Notes: a model not told the origin generated them from the letters alone. Shown: positions 33,546 through 46,152, counted from the first letter of the stretch. The stretch is DNA of 64,000 nt from Chrysopilus asiliformis (GCA_964034945.1 OZ035960.1:109244324-109308323), one strand, 5' to 3'. Numbers and translations are program-made.

Positions 33546-35478
33546 AAAAATGAAATTCGCAATTTAGAAAAAAAATTTAAGCGTAATTTACAAACACTAC
33601 ATTGTAGTAAAAAAAAACAATTTAAAATAGAAATTATCATCATTTGGTAAAACTTTATTACGAAATCATAATCCCATTTATCGCTATTAATATTTCCGTT
33701 TATTACAAACAAAACTTTCTTTTATATAAGATCTTTTGCCTAACCTACACTATTTAGTAAAATGTTTATTTATTTTTTGTTCCTCTCGTTTTTCGATTAA
33801 ATTAAACGTTACGATCAAAAAATATCGCAAACAAAAATTAATTCAATCGAAAGTAGCCTAACGAGAAATTATAAGCAGTAGTTAAACAGAAAAAATTCCA
33901 ACAATGATTCCATTATATACATAGGCGGTGTACATTTTCAAATAGATAAAAGTAATATTATAACAAAGAGACTAATCGAATAGCATGTACATGAACCCCA
34001 GTTTGTTTATTCATTTTTAACAGCAACGAAACAGAAAAATAATAATAAAAAAAAAACCCAACTAAAATATTTATTCCGACGCCCATTAAATAAATAAATG
34101 CTCTCTCTCTAAAAATAAATGCTTACATCCGTTGAAACCATAAAAATTGTGAAACAAAAAGCAAAAAGCAAAGTCAAAAGCAAAAACAAAAAAAAAAGAT
34201 GAAATATTTTTTTTAAAATCTAGCTCGTGTGTAGCTTAATATTCGATTATAAGAAGTCACAGAAATATCTAAAACTAAAATAAATATTTAGATAATTTCG
34301 TTTCTTTAATTTATTATTAGATTTATTTTTTGGGTACAAAAAATATTTTTTTTAGTTAAAAATTACCATGAAATTTGATCTTGGTGTTTTTTTTTTTAAA
34401 TGCGCGTTTATTCCCATTTTTTGATAAATGAGTGTAAAACATTGGTATTGTGTTAATAATTTCGTATTTTTCAGCAGGTCACTGTACTTTGGGGATATCT
34501 GGACGGAAAACATATTTTTTTTTTCGGTTTTCTTATGAGGTGTATTTGAACTGGAGTATTATATATGATGGTGAGATAGTAGTACAACGAGAGTCGGGTC
34601 TATGGCTAGGAGATGGCTAAATAACAAGTTTGGTATGCATTGAAAGCGACTTTACGGCACTGCTACCATCGTTTTTATGTTAAATTGTGTGATGCTGGTA
34701 CATTAATTAACAATAAAGTAACAAAATTGTGAATGATGGAAGGAGATGGCAACGGAATTGAGTGAGAAAGTGCTACAAGAAGGATGAATTGGAAATTCTC
34801 GCATGATAGTGTGAAGAATTTGAAGAATTACGGATCGAAATAGGTATTTAAATAGATTTTGAATTTTATGGATTTTCGAGGTAAACGACTTTTTTTTAGG
34901 TTCAAGAATATTTATGAGATAATGAAGGACTTGTTTTGCCGTGTGTCACACCCTTCAAAAGTATAAAATTAAGACAAGAAATCAGGCAGGCACAGGCAAA
35001 ATTTTATGGCCATTTCGTTAGCTAGCTTTGACCGATAATATCAAGGAGATGCAGATTTTCACTTCACCCCAATGCTGATTTTAAATCCTGTTTACGGTCA
35101 ATGGAATGATTTTTGTAGCTGGCAACGCTGTAAGGACTAAACTGAACCAGGGACTGTAATGGCGACAATTATATCAAATTTGATCAAAAAAATATGATGA
35201 TGGAAGAGGAAGGGGAGGAAGGAGGGATCTGAAAAGCCTAACATTAACGTGACGTATTTTATGGACCTTTCTACTAAAATAATTTACCGTTTTTAATATA
35301 TTTCAGGAAAATCAACGGTCTGTTAATGTTTTGACAAAGTACAACTCTTTCTTCACAAATTTTTGTCCAAGAGTTTCTGAACATAACGAGAAGCTGTCCA
35401 TAAAACACTTGTTATAAAATTTGATTTGATGGCAATGGCGACAATTGTGCGATATTTTTTCGAAAGCGGAAATTATAA
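33546..35478. other. MADF-gene intron 1, no further gene seen
   Basis: Very A/T-rich with many AATAAA-like words around 34020-34120 and oligo-A tracts. It could include the 3' UTR of an unseen transcript but shows no coding exon. Confidence 0.35.
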
Positions 35479-35706
35479 CCCTTCGTTGGTGTGGTGGAAT
35501 ATAACATCACAGTCACAGTAACCGCAGAAACGAAGGCTTAAATTTCTCAAAAACTACTTGAGCTACAGTAATGAAATTTCACACACATGTCTAGTCATTC
35601 AATGACTCAATTCTGTTGAATTTTGATGAAGTTCCGTTGACCAGAAGTGGCCAGAATGGGGGCTTTTATTACTTCGTTTTAGTGGAGGAGTATGACCAAC
35701 GAAGGG
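35479..35706. mobile_element. piggyBac-like MITE, CCCTTCGTTGG type
   Basis: Begins CCCTTCGTTGGTGTG and ends ACCAACGAAGGG, followed by TTAA at 35707. The left flank reads ATAA in place of TTAA, one base off, so the duplication is inferred. Confidence 0.6.
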
Positions 35707-36819
35707 TTAAGGTTTTTAGGAGGCCTAAAATGTTGGAACTTGTTTAGGGAACTCTTAAACCTGAGGAATCCCCCTCCACCACCCAATTGTGGTAGTAAAA
35801 TCCATGTGGCACATAGAATTATAGCCTAATAGAATTGTAAACAAACGTGTTTTGCTCTTAAGCGAGTTTGTTACTATCCGGAAAACCTTGGCTGTCACAA
35901 CAATTAGACCAAACCACCATCGAAAAGGAAATGAACTTGCGGAATCTCTCAGAATGCAATCACCCCTAATTTAAGGATAAGCGAAAGCAAGCAAGCAAAA
36001 TAAATAATGGGAAAAGCTCGGAAAAGCTTTTAATATTATCGACTGAATTGAACAGCGCCAATTCCCCATTCGTTGTCTATTCAGGGGTATCCGAGACCTA
36101 CCGAAATCTCAAAAAAACGTGGTCAGAGTTTTACTATGCATTACTTCAGCAGATAAGAGTCATAGACTCGAGAAAAGAGTAGGGATGGAGAGGGGTGTCA
36201 AGAGGAGACATAATATCGAATGAGTAAGATGTATGGTCAAAGTGAATTATAAATTGCCTGCATTTTTAATTGACATTTTATTACTCTTTCAGAGCAGTTG
36301 GTGTAAACATAATATCGATGACTCAGTCAGCAGTCGGTCCACCCTTACAAGAATGACTACGAGTATATGCCATATGCATAGTTTGTTTTTTTTTTTAACT
36401 GGAATCGACTGATGGTAATCAAGGAGTAATTAAACTATGAGAAAAATTAAGAAAATAAGCGGAAATGCAAATATGTTTGTTAGATATTTCGAAGGTTTAT
36501 TGGGAATTATGGTTAGATGGAACTGGAAGTGACTAATATAAGTGTACGAATTTCGGTTCAGCACGTATTTGAGTAGAGGGTGGTGTTTGGTGCTAACAAA
36601 AGGATATTCTGTACATCCTTATAACGAATCGGAGACAATAATACATAGTATTAGTTCATTGTTTAAAAACCATATGCCATAGAAAAGGGAAACGGTTCTA
36701 ATTGAAATTACGTGCCGGTTTGAAATTATATGCACTCACATACATACATTTTATATATGAAACTATGAAATTAGAGAAACGAAATTGATAAATAGTATTG
36801 ATACTGTTACCTCACTTAC
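35707..36819. other. MADF-gene intron 1, proximal part
   Basis: No exon recognised. The consensus donor GATG|GTAAGTGAG at 36819 ends the preceding exon. Confidence 0.4.
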
Positions 36820-36958
36820 CATCATATCCCAATTGATGTGATATTTCCATCCATGCCTGCTGTATATACGCCTTATCTTTGAAATGTGGATTACTTCGAT
36901 CGTAGAATCCCGGCCGTTTGGAAAACTCTTGTATTAAGCTGATATCCAAATCGCCCAT
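36820..36958 (-). CDS. MADF/BESS transcription factor, exon 1 (start and first half of MADF)
   Basis: The only ATG in frame is at 36958-36956; further upstream the frame runs through GTG to a TAA. The exon encodes 46 residues, including LIQEFSKRPGFYDRSNPHF and QQAWMEISHQLGYD. These match the start of a MADF (Myb/SANT-like, Adf1-type) DNA-binding domain, with the conserved Trp at residue 36. The donor is GATG|GTAAGT. The four exons join with phases 1, 2, 2 to 861 nt, 286 residues. The family comprises nuclear sequence-specific regulators, many in flies, so I give no symbol. The intron splitting MADF is about 5.1 kb. Confidence 0.93.
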
Positions 36959-37097
36959 ATTCTCCTTTTTTAATCGGTTGTGGCTCCCACAACTTTTTTT
37001 GATATTACTTATTATTTCTGCCACGATTTATGATTTTTAATTAACTTTTTTAAACACTAAAATTATTTAACGCAAAGTCAAATGTACTAATTTCACA

Positions 37098-37178
37098 CTA
37101 TAACTTACTATTTTGACTTGAATCGCTTAAACATTCAGTCACTTCTCCTTCAGTATACGTTCCCGAATTATCTATCAT
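37098..37178 (-). CDS. uORF or alternative first coding exon of the MADF gene
   Basis: An ATG at 37178 opens 26 codons (MIDNSGTYTEGEVTECL then SDSSQN) to TAG. A consensus donor AATA|GTAAGT ends an exon at 37109, in phase 1, the same phase as the regular exon 1 donor. Unspliced, it is an upstream ORF that would reduce initiation at 36958. Spliced to 31726, it would replace the first half of MADF with an acidic leader. Confidence 0.4.
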   Translation of the reverse strand: MIDNSGTYTEGEVTECLSDSSQNSKL

Positions 37179-38969
37179 CTGTTAGGTGTCGTTGATGCTA
37201 CTTGTTTTATGCTGTTTTAGAGTAGTGAGAACACCAACCAACAGCGACGAACAAACAACGAATGACAAATGAAAATATATTTTTTTTATTTAACACTTGT
37301 GTTATTTAAGTTTTTAATATTTAATTAAATATGGCGTCATACAAATACATGTGCCACGATTTTCTTGAAGAAACTTTTTCATTAACCTCGATTTAAAATT
37401 AAAATGAACACACAAAACAAAAAAAAAAAACATTTGATTCAACACAAAAAAACCGAAACGGAAAAAATCCAATTCCTAATTAGGTATATAGTCGTGTGTA
37501 GTTTTAGGTTAGGCCTAGGGTTAATATTTGCCGTTGTAAAGTTGTTTTTTGTTTTTTTTTTTAATCTTAATAAACCAATAAAAAACAGTATTTGAATTGA
37601 AACTTCAATGCAAACGCGTTGGTGGGAGTAGAAACGAATTAACGGAAGAGCGAGATGGATGAACAATAAAAATCTGTTTTTTTTGTGCTTCGGTGAAATA
37701 TAAATTTATAGGTGGTGTGTATAAACGGCCAATTGAAATGCAAGAAAAATTGAAACTGCTTAAAAACAAAATTTCAAATGAATGCGTTCCACTGACAAAT
37801 AACAGAATCAGCAGCTACATTGACAATAATACAACAAATAGTGTACACCACTAATAAAACGAAAACAAAAAAAAAAATTATAGAAAAAAAAAATTAAAAT
37901 ACAATAAATGTACAAAAATATTAAACAACTGTCTCGCTTGCTCGTTAAGCGTTCTGTGGCCGCTTCCGTGCTTCAATAAACTTCCTTAAAAGTTCACCTT
38001 TCTAATTATAAATAATATTTTTCCCCCCTCAATTGAAACTAAAATCAGTACAACTGTGTATAAACTTTTTTTTTTTTAGAGAATTAGGGAAAACCGAAAA
38101 ATTAAAAAAGAAATGCTTTCCCCTCTATCTCTCTCACGCGGCAATTACAGAAAAAAAACCAACAATGAAAAAAGAGAGGCTAACGAACAAATTTCTTCTG
38201 TCGCGGCGACCGATGTCTCTAACAAATTAGTATCCAAAAATGCATATTACCGATCCGATTTCCACTATACAACTCCTTCTTCTTCTTCTTCTTCTACTTC
38301 TTTATTAAAAATGTGTATAAATATTGTAATATTTTTTTTTACTAACAAAAAAATATTTACGAACAAAATTATACGTTTATATATACGTATATATATATAT
38401 ATATAGACAACCGAATGGTATTATGTATATTTAACCCAAAAAACGAACGCCGTCTACACAACTCAGCAAAGTTTTTAAAACTAAAATCTATTTTTCCTTC
38501 ATCCACAGTTTTATATGTTTGAATAATAATTTTTAAAAGCGACGTTGAGCGACTAAAAATCTTCCGCAGTATTGGTTCGTATATGAATAGAGTATAAATG
38601 TAAAAACAAGTTAAATTATATTGAATAGAATGAAAGAGATGACACTATACGACAATAAAGTGTACATATTTTTAATGGTAAAAAATTTTATACCCATGTA
38701 TCCTATGCCTCTCTCTGTCTCTCTCTACATATAAAAATGTTCTAAACATGCTTTTGTTAAATATAACATAATAGAAACAAAAAAGTTTTACCCATCGCAT
38801 AAAAGAGAAATGATTAAGAGGGGTAAAGAGAACGAACGTGTGTATCAGAAAAATTTTATATTGTATTTCACTGAAAATTACAGTCACAAATACACACCAC
38901 CAGAAAGCATTGATTCTCCTCAGCACGAAAATATGTTTCGCCGGAGTTTTTTTTTCTGCCTTCCTTCAG
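37179..38969. other. Intergenic, AT-rich, no gene seen
   Basis: Contains a TTC run (38277-38297), a TA-rich run (38380-38405) and many A-runs. No RNA gene or bounded repeat was identified. Confidence 0.4.
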
Positions 38970-39026
38970 CAACGACTTAAACTTAGTGTGGCCGTCGTTG
39001 CTGAACTGAAATCCAACATTAAATAA
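38970..39026 (+). CDS. Possible terminal coding exon, plus strand
   Basis: A very strong acceptor, TTTTTTTTCTGCCTTCCTTCAG, precedes 38970. The frame QRLKLSVAVVAELKSNIK then runs to TAA; a second phase also gives a short open reading. There is no upstream exon in view, so the assignment is tentative. Confidence 0.22.
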   Translation, partial: QRLKLSVAVVAELKSNIK

Positions 39027-39627
39027 CTGAGCCTGTATTATATTAGGCTACCCTACTTGTTTCATATATTTCTATACGATGATATATGCTGTATAGTAGT
39101 TTGGTTTATTCGCAATATAGACTGGAAAATATGCTCGGCTTTTTTTCTTATTGTATGCTATTTTGCCTGGCCATGTCAATTAAAGCCGAAAGTCCAATAA
39201 ACTGAAAATTACTTTAGGTTCGGCTGTTATCATATGGCTGAATTTCTATTGGACTGATTATTATTAATTCGTGTTGTCATGTTCATGTGTTAGAATAACG
39301 ATTTTTGCCTAAGTGTGTTTTTTTTGGGTGGTAAAATACCAAAATTCTTAAAATTAGTTGTAGTTTCAGATGTTTTTAACGACAGACCGAATGTAACGAG
39401 GAACTTTTGAGGTTTCAGCTTGAGTACTATACGTAAAATCGGTTAAAACAAATTTTCGACTTGTATTTTAGTCTAAACCAGAAAAGAGCAATTCGTAGCC
39501 CATTTCCCTTCGCTTGTAACAAAAAATTAACACAAAAACTCGTAACGCAGGCGTAGCGTCTTAAATTTGCCCTAATTCTTCAAGTTTACGGTCGCGGCTA
39601 CTACTTTTTGCCCTCTGGTGTCATTAA

Positions 39628-39754
39628 GTGTCATTTGCACCAACGAAACTTAGCAACTTATGTCCAACTTAAATTATTGAAGTCCCAGAACTTATACGGT
39701 TTAAGTAGGCTAAGTACAACTTAATTTCTTAAGAAATGTACGCGCAAACGGGTC
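39628..39754. mobile_element. Harbinger-like MITE family H1, copy 3 (inverted)
   Basis: Starts GTGTCATTTGCACC, ends GCGCAAACGGGTC, flanked by TAA on both sides (39625-39627 and 39755-39757). Confidence 0.72.
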
Positions 39755-40002
39755 TAATAAAAACAATTCGATTTTTTGGTCTCTAACGTAAAAATGTCTG
39801 GACCGATTGTATTAAAATTTTCTACCGATGATATCCGTTCAGACCCCAGCACAATTAAAAACTTGTCCTATGGGCCTCTGAGAAAAGCGCTATGTGTCCC
39901 CTTGTAGGCAAAAACTCGATCAGAGATTTCTTTGAACTCGATTCTGAACCTACTAAATTTTAATAATGCTCAGGCCCAATCTCAAATTTTCAGGGTTTGT
40001 AA

Positions 40003-40142
40003 AGCCCAATTCAGACTAACAACTACGATTACGATTGAGCTTGCCCGACCAATGAAATCAAATCTTTCATGTATTTAGCGTTGAAATCTTTGATCTCATT
40101 GGTCGAGACGCTTCAATCGCAATCGTTAGTCTGAATTGGGCT
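40003..40142. mobile_element. Harbinger-like MITE family H2, intact copy
   Basis: AGCCCAATTCAGACTAAC at the left and GTTAGTCTGAATTGGGCT at the right, flanked by TAA (40000-40002 and 40143-40145). The interior is a second palindromic block around CCAATGAAATCA. This is the uninterrupted form of the element at 57521-58534. Confidence 0.85.
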
Positions 40143-40145
40143 TAA

Positions 40146-40600
40146 CACTTTTATACTATAGCAGATATCCATAAAAAACGTCACAGATTTAGTGAGTAGG
40201 CAGTGACGAGGGGGAGGGGTCTTTATAATATGTTCAATACGACTCACAGTTTTCGAGAATATTTGCAAAAAAACTGTTTCGTTTCTTAGGGGAAGGGGGA
40301 AAGGAATGGTCCGATTTTGGCCGTTCAAAAACTTAGCCTTGTTATTTACTAGAAACGCAACTGTACGAAACTTCAAGCCTCTAGCTCAATCCTTTCGAAA
40401 GTTATGGTGTTCACGGACAGACGGGTAGACAAACAGATGGACGGACAGACAGATGGGCGGACATACGGAAATGAAAATCTTTTGTCATCCCAAACATCCT
40501 GGTGTAATTCATTTTTGTGTCCGACTATTGGTTCTATTCGTTATAAACGGTATACGAAATCTAATATACTTCTATATCGTCGGTGTACAGGCAAAACACA
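40146..40600. repeat. Dispersed repeat R4, copy 6 (inverted)
   Basis: In reverse it reads the R4 order (CCGTTTATAACG, ACACCAGGATGTTTGG, GTCCGCCCATCTGTC, GAGCTAGAGGCTTGAA). It abuts the H2 MITE. Confidence 0.65.
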
Positions 40601-40604
40601 CTAA

Positions 40605-40849
40605 GGGACTTGGCACACCGAGTGCGAATTCGCACCGCATTGCGAAAAAGTTCAAATTTACCAAGCGATCTTATATCGTATGTCATCTACATCAGCTCTA
40701 ATTTTGTAGAAATCGCGATTTTGCGGATACCCCATTTTTACGTAATACCAAATTAGAGCTCATGTAGATGAAATACGATATAAGATCGCTTGGTAAGTTT
40801 GAACTTTTCCGCTATGCGGTGTGAATTCGCATTCGGTGTGCCAAGTGCC
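40605..40849. mobile_element. Long-palindrome MITE H3 with TAA duplication
   Basis: The arms of about 100 bp (GGGACTTGGCACACCGA / TCGGTGTGCCAAGTGCC) meet at a short spacer near 40725. Flanked by TAA at 40602-40604 and 40850-40852. Predicted to form a long hairpin. Confidence 0.85.
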
Positions 40850-43315
40850 TAATGGCGAATTCAAATAACAGATTTAGAGCTCTACTCTGGACTCGAAGAA
40901 TGCCACTTAATAAAATACATTTTTGTTACCAAAAATTTCTCAAAATTTTCTATTCGATTTTAAATCTATCGAACAATTTTCGAGCAAAAAGAGCATGCCA
41001 TTCGAATACGCCATAAGACACTTTTTTGGGGTTTTGAGTTACAATTACGTCAACGAACTTCCTTTTTTTTCTCTTTTTTTTGCTGAAAACCCTCACGTCT
41101 TCCGATGTCATCTTGCACCGCAATCCTTTTTTTTTAATTTTGGAATCAAGTCTAAAATTGCATACATTTTTTGCGAATTTAAATGTTCCAACTCGAAATG
41201 CTCGAATTTAGTCACTTGTAGATATGTTTTTTAACAAATAATTTAAGCTAGAGGCGAAAAACTCGGTAGAGAGCGGTTTTCTTTGACAAAACTGATATTA
41301 AGATTCACTTTACCAACGATTTTTTTAAAAAAAAGTTGTTACTTCATAATTTGACATTATTTTTCCATACATCAAACTTCGATTAGAGCAACTGGCAAAC
41401 CTTTGACTAGCAAACAGTTTAATTGGAATAGACGACTCACTAAAAAATCTATAGGCTTCGATCAACTACACATTTCCGATAGTCTAGCGAACATTTAGTT
41501 TCCGTTTTCATATTTTCCCAACACAATCAATGGCAACACTACAAATGATAATTCCACATTTTCGATTTAATTTTACAGCTTAACAAACGGAAACCGTCAA
41601 GCAGAGTTCTATTTGTTTAGCAATTGCTGAATGCCTGAATGGCACACCGAATACTCTCCCAAGTGCTTGCAATCACCATCGAAGAGTACAAAAGCCTAAC
41701 AAGTCAAGCAATATAAGCTCTCAAATAATAAAAACTTTTCTTATCCGGCAAAACACAAATTTTCACCACTACAATTGCGCACAGCCTCAGATATTTTAGC
41801 GGAATATCGTATTCGGTGTGGTTGTCTCACTTCCTCTTTACATTTAAATCAAACATTATAACGAAAAACACAAAAAACGATTAAATTTTTTCCCATTTAT
41901 TATATTTTTTATTGTGTTTTATTTTAATTTTTTGTTACTCGTTAGGTAAAAATGGTTCGTTGTTCTTTGCTGGGCACATAAAATGCTCATTTTTTCGGCA
42001 TTATTATGAATCGTTGTAGTGTGTTTTTTATGGTTCTCTCCCCTAGTTTCTTTAATATAGTTTTATTAATTTTTTCTTATACCAATCTGGTTGTTTTTTT
42101 TTGTTTAGAAATTTTTTTACTAACAGAAATGTATTTCGCAATGTTGGTATAAGTATATGGAATATTTTAAATAAGTTTTTATAATTAACTAATCGACTTT
42201 GGTATGCGCTTTTTGCTATTTTACTTTTAGGACCGTTTTTATTCGACTAGCATAATTTCGCATTAGATTAGACCTTAAAAGTTTTATAACAAAATAGTAT
42301 TTAAAAAATGGATTAGCGAAAGAATGGCAAAAAACCAAGAATATTCATAATTTGAAGGTATTTTTATGTATTTATCGGTCTAGTCTAGTAGCCAGAAACC
42401 GTAAAATTTTATCTGACAAAAAAAACGGTTCCACAAAAAAATTACCATTTGTGTTGAATCAAACTCTATAAGAATAAAGCATTTTTGGTGAATTAAATTA
42501 GACGAAGAAAATATCGCATTATCATTTCAATACGAAAATACGATATATACGAGTTATTTAATTCCAAAAACGAAATAGAAGGGGTCAACATACTTATAAA
42601 ACTCGTTTTACTTCTCTCTTACAAATATTTAAGATCTCTAAAAATAATTTAAAAGCAATCAACACAAAAAACTTCAACACAAAACAACAACAACAGCAAG
42701 AGCACAGACCATCAGAAGCAGCACCAGCAACAACAACAAAAAACAGCAGAAAAATGAAAAGGAAAAAAAAACACAATTTATATAAAAATTGGAGGGGAGA
42801 CAGACAAAAATATTGTAAACTTTGATATAAAAAACTGTAAGAAAATTTTATATATTTATATAAAATTAATGCGAAGTAATTTTTGTTTTCATAAAGAAAT
42901 GAATAATGTTTTTCATCATTTCGATTTTAGTGATATTTCTGTGTGATTATTTAGTATTCGTTCATTGAATGGAATTTGCTTTGCAATCACATTGACTAAA
43001 AATGTGTACAAAGCAGGCAAACAGCGCTAAGCGAGCCACAAAACGAAATTGTTTTCTTTTGGCTTAGTAAGTTTAACAGTAAAGACCATTAAATTAACAA
43101 ACAAAAACTTAAGAATTAAAATATCAGAAATGCTACAACAGTAGATCGAAAGGCAATCGAGAGATACCCTATGTGATGAGAGTTTGTTTGTTGAAAATTG
43201 CAGTGACGTTTATGCTATCAAGTTGAATTTAGAAGTGTGGGAAAGTTATGAAAACTGGATTACGAGCACGATTTTCAACATATTTGTTCCAGTGATAGAC
43301 GGACAACTTCTTTAA
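40850..43315. other. Intergenic DNA, no gene seen
   Basis: A CAA/CAG-rich patch lies at 42683-42750. Partial GGCACACCGAAT ends near 41640 and 41812 hint at another decayed H3-like copy. No coding exon was supported. Confidence 0.4.
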
Positions 43316-43629
43316 CACGTTGACTGCCACCATGGAAGTGAAAAAATCGGGCCCTAGAGGCCAGTAGACTTATTTTTATCAATGCTTTTATACTTTTCAA
43401 GTAATACTTTGTGGTTCAACATTGAACTCACAAAATTCAATGGTCAAATTTCAAAAAAGAGTTTCCTAGGCCGCCTATTATTTTTTCAATAAATTTCATA
43501 CAATTCTGTGCATCCAATGCTTTAGCACGCAGCTTATATTAAAGTGCTGTGAGGCCAAATGTGTCTCACATGACTTAAGGAGCCCATAACAATGTGAGAC
43601 CACATCGGTCACACATGGCAGTCAACATG
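43316..43629. mobile_element. piggyBac-like MITE, CACGTTGACTGCCA family, copy 2
   Basis: Flanked by TTAA at 43312-43315 and 43630-43633. Ends CACGTTGACTGCCA and TGGCAGTCAACATG. Longer inside than copy 1. Confidence 0.82.
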
Positions 43630-43632
43630 TTA

Positions 43633-43863
43633 AGGCGCCTACAGATGAGAAACCTTGTTTTCAACCTGGTTGACAGCTTTTGCCACAGACGCTACAACAT
43701 GACCGCCAATATCGGGCTCCGACCGCCGAATATCCAATGTTTTCCAAATTTTTGGACCTCAGCTCAACCATGTTTTGAACATGCCCACAGACGTTGAACA
43801 TCGATTTTGACACTGCAAATTGACAACAATATTGAGAACAAGGTTTCTCGTTTGTGGGCTCCT
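43633..43863. mobile_element. Harbinger-like MITE H4
   Basis: AGGCGCCTACAGATGAGAAA at the left and the inverted TTTCTCGTTTGTGGGCTCCT at the right. TTA on both sides (43630-43632 and 43864-43866). Its left duplication overlaps the TTAA of the preceding MITE, so the two abut. Confidence 0.72.
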
Positions 43864-44364
43864 TTAAACAGACACATTTCCTATGACCAATTTTGAATTT
43901 CCAAAATAAAAAGTGTTCTGGTACACAGACGCCATCCATAACTGTACAGACATTTTGGTACCGTGAGTATCCATTTATTGGAGGTTTCACTGTAATAGTT
44001 TTTGGGAAAATTAAAAGAACTTTTCGAAAAAGTTTAAACAAAGAAAAACAATAGCCGGAAAAATGAAGTCTGTCCAAAAGAATAAAATTTTTGGGTCTCT
44101 CAATCTCAGGCAGAGATTAAATAATCAGGAAAATCGAGTAGTAAGAAATCATTAGAAATGGGGTAAAAATTGCTTTTGATCAGTGTAGAGGCTTAAGTAC
44201 AAATTTGGACTCCATGTGAAATCTATTATGTGTTTAATAGGCTTGTGTGTCTGTCTGTTCGTTTAAAACTCTAGAACCACTGAACTGATTTGGATGAAAC
44301 GTTCAAGGGAGCTTACTAGCGTCAGTAGGCGGGTTTTAGACCATGGGTCAACCCAAGGTTCCCC

Positions 44365-44590
44365 TTTTTACTTTTCTCTGCTATAAAGGCAAAGTATTGT
44401 ATTCATGACGGAGACCGATTCGAGAACAAGGGCAAATAGACACTTTCTGATCAATTTCAGATCAAATTTTGAGGATGCCCGTGCGGTCGGTCCGTTTTAC
44501 GTTTCTTAAATAGCTCGAAACCGCGTTGAGCTAACTACTTGAAATTTTTAATGCATATTATTTACGCTTGGAAATTTTAAAGTAATTTTT
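44365..44590. repeat. Dispersed repeat R3, copy 2
   Basis: Begins TTTTTACTTTTCTCTGCTAT and contains TATTGTATTCATGACGGAGA and GTCCGTTTTACGTTTCTTAA, matching 53018-53245. Confidence 0.65.
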
Positions 44591-45417
44591 AAGTAGTTTA
44601 GCGCGCTGTCGAAGGCAGAGAAGATGAGGTGGCCGCAGGCTTAGAAGTTGGGGTGGCCGCAGGCCGATAGAGACGGGGAGGCCAAAAGCTAGGGACGAAG
44701 TTTATAGTTTTTTAAGTAATGAGTCTAATTTAGAAATTTCTCATGGGGTCAAGATTTGTAGCTAAAATATTAAAGATTTTTTTAAACTTTTTCAAATCTT
44801 CTTTCAGCGATCGAAAATTCAAGATTTTGTTGAAGATAGAAATTTTGAAGACCCCTCTGACTGCAATAAGAGGCCATAGGAGACAAAAAAGCTTGTGGTG
44901 GATTCAGGAGCGAATCCAAGGGGGTCACGGTTATCATGACCCCCTCTGCGAGCATTGGTGGCTGGTTATAGAAGTGAAAATCAGTCAAATGCAACGGAAA
45001 TTACTTAAACCAGGTAAACTTTGATTTTACACAACTGTGCGGTAAATCAAATGAGATAATTTTTTTTTTATCACATAGGGTATAAAATAATCGAAAGAAC
45101 CTGAACAAAGCACAAATGGAATTTTATAATCTCCATAACTTTGAATAAAGAAAGGAAAATGCGCCCAACGCACCAGATCACAATACTCGTAAGTGAAAAG
45201 AGGAAATGAATAATTTTCATTAAAAAAAACTTCAAGACAAAATGTAAAAAAAAAAACTCAACATGAATAAGTAAAATGAAATTGAAGTAAAAAAAAAAAC
45301 ATCATCTTGGAGATTAAATGAAAAAGAATAATTATTTCAATTCCGCCAGTACTTCGAAACGTATTCAGCCACAAGAAGAAAATAAATAGTGGTGCTAACG
45401 AAAAGTAGCGTTGCGGA

Positions 45418-45804
45418 CCTGGACCCTGTTAACGGCACAGCGTCAGCTAAAAACATTTTGATGGAAAATATTTTACGTTCGTTTTTGTATCGATCCGGCA
45501 GTTAAATGTTTTTATTGCATGGCGTTTATGGTGTTGCCATTGGCTACGAAAAAGTGATGTTTATCAATGGATCATTCTGATGCGATGAGATGTGAGGAGT
45601 TATTTTTTTTATATAAAGGCGTTGGTGATTTGTTTTTATTATTTGGTTTGTTAAATTGATTTGGTTTACTCTTTTCTACAAGCGTGTTACAAATATTTTT
45701 ACAAATGTTCTTTTTTTCTAAATTTTCTAGAAAGAAATCGCATGTTATTAGAAATGACTGAATGAAAATGTTGGTAGGGCATGGTTCCCTGGACCCTGTT
45801 AACG
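45418..45804. repeat. 17-bp direct repeats bounding a 353-bp segment
   Basis: CCTGGACCCTGTTAACG occurs exactly at 45418-45434 and 45788-45804. The segment between is AT-rich without terminal inverted repeats or a poly-A end that I can define. Confidence 0.6.
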
Positions 45805-46034
45805 AATTAATTTCCTTAATCCGGTTAATTGACTTTTTGAACACAAACTTAAAAAATGTAAGGGGTTGTCCAAAAATTCATCACTTGTTTAGGGGGTGGT
45901 GTAATGGTGGTGTCAAATTCCATGCAAAAAATCCCAAAAAAGCTTGACGAAGGAAGGAGGTGGTTTCGAAAGGCCGAATATTGCGTGACAAATTTCTTTG
46001 GCAGCTTCTAAAGGTCCAGGAAGTACCGAATAAA

Positions 46035-46152
46035 CACCCCGATTGCGAGTGTCGTGTCGTTTTTGACCAGAGTCGTTTTACGTGTTGTTGTTGGTAAAAA
46101 AACACGTGAAACGATTCTTGTCGAAAACGACACGACACTCGCAAACGGGGTG
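46035..46152. mobile_element. 118-bp near-perfect palindrome
   Basis: CACCCCGATTGCGAGTGTCG at the left and inverted CGACACTCGCAAACGGGGTG at the right. The arms run almost to the centre (TTTTACGTGTTGTTG). Possible AAA duplication on both sides. Confidence 0.8.

Noticed and set aside
42683..42750. CAA/CAG-rich stretch as a polyglutamine exon
   Set aside because: The reading frame is short and flanked by stops and A-runs, without splice sites. More likely UTR-like or simple sequence.
43661..44077. 138-codon minus-strand ORF
   Set aside because: It starts outside and runs across the end of MITE H4, with no splice or family support.
44870..44960. Coding exon in the 93-codon plus ORF at 44743-45024
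   Set aside because: The GGGGGTCACGG...TGACCCCC hairpin in it looks like a transposon end, and no gene signal remains.
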